Source: Methylobacterium sp. 17Sr1-1 (GTDB taxonomy: Bacteria; Pseudomonadota; Alphaproteobacteria; Rhizobiales; Beijerinckiaceae). From it: a DNA stretch of 64,000 nt. Each line of letters begins with the position of its first letter. Within the stretch, counting starts at the first letter, position 1. This document shows positions 61,443-64,000 of this stretch, piece by piece. The notes under the pieces were generated by a model that did not search any database, was not told the origin of the DNA, and saw nothing but the letters and a program-made list of their open reading frames with translations. The DNA is taken from assembly GCF_003173775.1 (NCBI RefSeq), contig NZ_CP029552.1, positions 87,001 through 151,000 of the forward strand, in the 5' to 3' direction. A program made the position numbers and the translations under genes.

Positions 61443-62204
61443 ATGGATCTCGCCGCCGGCCTGAAGGGCCGCCACGTCCTCGTCACCGGCGCCTCGAGCG
61501 GCCTCGGCGACCATTTCGCCCGGCTCTGCGCCGGGTGCGGCGCCAGCGTCACCGTGGCGGCGCGGCGCAAGGAGAAGCTCGACGCCCTGGTGGGGAGCCT
61601 GGAAGCTGCCGGCGCGCCGGAGGCCCGGGCGGTCGCCCTCGACGTCGCCGACCCGGATTCGGTGACGGCCGCCTTCGCGGCCCTGCACGCCCTGCCCGAC
61701 GTGGTGGTCAACAATGCCGGCATCGCCGAGGGCGGCGCGGCGATCGACGTCGACATCGCGACCTTCGACCGGGTGATCGACACCAACCTGCGCGGGGTCT
61801 GGGCGGTGTCGACCACGGCGGCCCGGGCCTGGCGCGATGCCGGGCGCGGCGGCAACATCGTCAACGTCGCGTCGATCCTCGGGCTCCGGGTCTCCGGGGG
61901 CGTCGGTCCCTACACGGTGTCGAAGGCCGGCGTGGTGCAGATGACCCAGGCGCTCGGCCTCGAATGGGCCCGCTACGGCATCCGGGTCAACGCCCTGGCG
62001 CCGGGCTATATCGGCACCGACATCAACCGCGACTTCTTCGACACGCCGTCCGGTCAGGCGATGCTGAAGCGCATCCCGATGCGCCGCCTCGGCCGGCCGG
62101 AGGATCTCGACGGCGCCTTCCTGCTGCTCGCCGGCGACGCCTCCGGCTGGATGACCGGGGCGACGCTGCCGGTCGATGGCGGACACCTCGTCTCGGGGCT
62201 GTAA
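61443..62204 (+). CDS. Short-chain dehydrogenase/reductase
   Basis: 253 residues, classical SDR: TGASSGLGDHFARLC at residue 15, NNAGIAEGG, the catalytic serine in IVNVASILGLRVSGG region, YTVSKAG with tyrosine and lysine, and the C-terminal GWMTGATLPVDGGHLVSG. The last motif is typical of 3-oxoacyl-ACP reductase-like and alcohol-oxidising SDRs. 67 bp after the cNMP-binding gene on the same strand, so possibly co-transcribed. Start ATG at 61443. Substrate unknown. Confidence 0.92.
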   Translation: MDLAAGLKGRHVLVTGASSGLGDHFARLCAGCGASVTVAARRKEKLDALVGSLEAAGAPEARAVALDVADPDSVTAAFAALHALPDVVVNNAGIAEGGAAIDVDIATFDRVIDTNLRGVWAVSTTAARAWRDAGRGGNIVNVASILGLRVSGGVGPYTVSKAGVVQMTQALGLEWARYGIRVNALAPGYIGTDINRDFFDTPSGQAMLKRIPMRRLGRPEDLDGAFLLLAGDASGWMTGATLPVDGGHLVSGL

Positions 62205-62206
62205 AA

Positions 62207-62249
62207 GCATTTTCCGACGAAGTGGATACCGGTTCGTCGCAGGAAATGC
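62207..62249. repeat. 43-bp dispersed palindromic element, copy 2
   Basis: Same inverted repeat as at 2500-2542, with a few base changes (GTGGATACCGG centre, TTCGTCGCAGGAAATGC right arm). It begins two bases after the SDR stop codon, where it could act as a transcript end. Confidence 0.85.
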
Positions 62250-62310
62250 GGCAAAACCGAAGAAGAGATCATCGCACGATCACATTGTGATTGGGCGATG
62301 ATCCAGGGTG

Positions 62311-62754
62311 TCAGGCGGCCGGATAGGTGATGAACTCCATGAGCGACCCGTCCGGATCCCGGAAATAGACGCTGATCCCCTCGCCGACCGCGCCGTGGCG
62401 CGGCACCGGGCCGAGCTCGACCGGCACGCTGTGGCTCTCGAGATGGACGATTGCCTCCTCGATCGGACCGTGCCAGCGGAAGCAGAGATCGCTGTTGCCG
62501 GGCATCACCGGGACCTGGGCCCGCGGCTCGCCGATCTGGCCCGGCCCGTGGCAGTTCAGCTGCACGCCGCCGAAGCGGTAGGCGTAGCCGCGCCCGACCG
62601 GGATGACCTCGGCACCGAGGACATCCCGGTAGAAGGCGGTGGAGCGCTCCCAGTTTGAGACGTGAATCACGCAATGGTCGAGGTGAATCGCCGGACGGAC
62701 GACCGTCTCGGGCACCTCCGGCACGAGTTCGGGGAGGATCTCGGTCTCCGGCAT
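62311..62754 (-). CDS. VOC-family (glyoxalase/bleomycin-resistance fold) protein
   Basis: 147 residues. Two beta-alpha-beta-beta-beta modules with metal-ligand candidates in HLDHCVIHVSNWERSTAFYRD and in the distal ISVYFRDPDGSLMEFITY (glutamate). The pattern resembles fosfomycin-resistance/glyoxalase-like and aromatic ring-cleavage members, but family members differ widely in reaction. An N-terminal extension of 24 residues precedes the fold. Single gene convergent with the SDR. Reaction unknown. Confidence 0.88.
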   Translation of the reverse strand: MPETEILPELVPEVPETVVRPAIHLDHCVIHVSNWERSTAFYRDVLGAEVIPVGRGYAYRFGGVQLNCHGPGQIGEPRAQVPVMPGNSDLCFRWHGPIEEAIVHLESHSVPVELGPVPRHGAVGEGISVYFRDPDGSLMEFITYPAA

Positions 62755-62950
62755 CGTCGGTGGTCCGTGTGCGGTCGCGGGCTGAGCGGATGTCGCAGGG
62801 GCGGTCGTCGGTTTCGCGACGAGCCTCTGCGACGAAACGGAACCTGGGCGGACGCGGCGCCGGCCTGCCGACGGGCCGTCCGCCCGGAGACAAATTCGGG
62901 TCGCGCGCCGGAGGTTCCGCTCCGGCAGCGACCGACGCGGCGTCGGGCCG

Positions 62951-64000
62951 TCACTGCGACAGGCGGACCGGCCGGTCCTTCTGCGGGCCGACCCCGGCCG
63001 GCACCGGCACGCTGGAGGCGGCGTAGCCCGCGTTGATCACCAGGTTGGCGCTCCCCAGGGTGCGGATCGTGCGCGCCACCACCACCGTCCAGGGCGACTG
63101 GTCGGCGATCCGGTTGTTGGCGCCGCTCACCGTGAGGCTCGCATTCGGCAGGTAGATCGTGCCGACGAGCTTGCGGGCGTTGCTGGTCGAGATCTCGACG
63201 TCGCCGAGATAGCTGCGGTCCGTGATCAGCACGAAGCCCGCATAGGGTCCGCTCTTGCGGCCTTCGAGCTGCAGCACGGCGCTGCCGGTGACCTGCGCGG
63301 TCACCAGCCCCTTGAGGATGACCACGACGTCGCTGCCGGTGATCGTGGCGTTGCCGCCGACGCTGAGGCCCGGGCCGACGAAGTAGTGGTCGCCCGGCGC
63401 CAGCACGATGGTGGCGTCGCCCAGCAGCGCGATGGCGCCGCAATGCACGCCGGGCTCGAGGCGGAACGTGCCGGAGCCGAGGCTGAGCGAGAGCGAGTCG
63501 CACAGGAGCGACGGCGCGTCGAGCCGCATCGCCGCGAACGGATCGGCCATCGGCGGCGCGTCGGTCACCGGCGCCGGCCGGATCGGGCCGGCGGCGCTGC
63601 CGACGGCGCGCGCCTCGCCGGCCGACAGAACGGTGCCCGGGCCGGCGGTCAGGTTGGCGTTGCTCTGGACGAGGCAGTCGCTCGCGGTGATCGCGGAGCT
63701 GGCCTGGAGCGCGATGCTGTCCTGCCCGTCATCGAGCGGGCCGCCCCCACGCGTGCCGAGCACGCAGAGGGGTTTTCGGGCGGTGCGGATCGCCGTCGCG
63801 GTGGCGGCGATGGTCCAGCCGCCCGGCGGCAGCAGGTTGCCGAAGAACGAGGCGCGGTTGGCGCTCTGGCGCACCGTCACGGTGCGCGACGCGGCCTCGA
63901 CCGTGGCGGTCGTGGCGACCGCCCAGCGCAGGCGCAGGGACTCGGCCATCGCGTCGGCGTAGAGGCGCGTGCGCTCCGTCGTGGCGGCCGACTGGTCGAC
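62951..64000 (-). CDS. TadG-like pilus-assembly protein, N-terminus cut by window edge
   Basis: About 349 residues visible, start beyond the window. The sequence has the repeated beta-structure seen in TadG-type secreted proteins (TATAIRTARKPLCVLGTRG, FRLEPGVHCGAIALLGDATIVLAPGDHYFVGPGLSVGGNATITGS, IYLPNASLTVSGANNRI). The leading part visible at the edge (QSAATTERTRLYADAMAES) fits a Tad pilin-like domain. TadG proteins are secreted or membrane-anchored and needed for Flp/Tad pilus function. No other tad genes are in the window. Confidence 0.72.
   Translation of the reverse strand, partial: VDQSAATTERTRLYADAMAESLRLRWAVATTATVEAASRTVTVRQSANRASFFGNLLPPGGWTIAATATAIRTARKPLCVLGTRGGGPLDDGQDSIALQASSAITASDCLVQSNANLTAGPGTVLSAGEARAVGSAAGPIRPAPVTDAPPMADPFAAMRLDAPSLLCDSLSLSLGSGTFRLEPGVHCGAIALLGDATIVLAPGDHYFVGPGLSVGGNATITGSDVVVILKGLVTAQVTGSAVLQLEGRKSGPYAGFVLITDRSYLGDVEISTSNARKLVGTIYLPNASLTVSGANNRIADQSPWTVVVARTIRTLGSANLVINAGYAASSVPVPAGVGPQKDRPVRLSQ

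Noticed and set aside
1-64000. tRNA or rRNA genes
   Set aside because: No cloverleaf with the conserved TTCGA loop and CCA-type ends, and no rRNA-like sequence, was recognised on either strand by eye.

Overview
The window is about 70 percent G+C, with codon use, gene families and dispersed repeats that fit a Methylobacterium-type alphaproteobacterium (order Hyphomicrobiales). Pointers are a Tat-exported molybdenum formate dehydrogenase, a PQQ-dependent sugar dehydrogenase, a phn transport locus with DUF1045, KGG-type stress protein genes behind GGAAC-N16-(C/G)GTT promoters of the PhyR/EcfG type, and a 43-bp palindromic element present twice. The genus is an inference. No rRNA, tRNA or CRISPR array was found.

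Layout: 1-2.4 kb, 3' part of a CHASE3 hybrid histidine kinase and an 83-residue protein. 3-4.4 kb, selO. 4.5-6.7 kb, an IS3-family element whose two flanks are different broken genes (a glycoside-hydrolase-like gene and a Crp/Fnr gene). 7-9.2 kb, Crp/Fnr regulator and small orphan genes in AT-richer DNA. 9.3-12.2 kb, formate dehydrogenase alpha subunit without its partners. 12.5-17.4 kb, SDR, two SPW-type membrane proteins, HAD phosphatase, alpha/beta hydrolase and SGNH hydrolase; a 5 x 26 bp tandem repeat lies between two divergent genes. 17.5-21.4 kb, minus-strand operon DUF2231 / PQQ sugar dehydrogenase / esterase / erythromycin-esterase-like. 21.5-29.3 kb, divergent sugar locus: UDP-galactopyranose mutase and a glycosyltransferase on one side, a GH1-RmlD fusion, a second GH-A enzyme and an ABC exporter on the other. 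29.3-32 kb, LysM remnant, Hsp20 pair, YebC. 32.1-37.3 kb, phosphonate/phosphite-type uptake operon (DUF1045, hexapeptide transferase, phnC, phnD, two phnE). 37.6-41.8 kb, aldehyde dehydrogenase / CaiB CoA-transferase / class I fumarase. 42-47.4 kb, a frameshifted pseudogene, a small secreted protein, an M20 deacetylase, a class III aminotransferase and a tartrate-dehydrogenase-like enzyme. 47.6-50.8 kb, a MITE-like palindrome fused to the end of a hybrid histidine kinase, then a MarR regulator. 50.8-55.7 kb, LysR-controlled operon of a 6PGDH-like dehydrogenase, aldehyde dehydrogenase and DUF3100 permease. 56-57.8 kb, small stress-type genes. 57.9-62.2 kb, an unusual ABC-transporter-like protein with lost ATPase residues, a cyclic-nucleotide-binding protein and an SDR. 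62.3-64 kb, VOC protein and a TadG-like pilus protein running off the end.

The most unusual item is the 57.9-61.4 kb pair. The 1000-residue ABC-like protein has no Walker A lysine, no Walker B glutamate and a degenerate signature. It carries three spaced copies of the segment that normally follows the Q-loop once. Its stop codon overlaps the start of a stand-alone cyclic-nucleotide-binding domain with an intact phosphate-binding cassette. Other points worth follow-up are the IS3 junction without target duplication, a MITE that supplies a stop codon, paired inverted repeats with compensatory changes, and EcfG-type promoters at 31.1, 57.35 and 57.5 kb.
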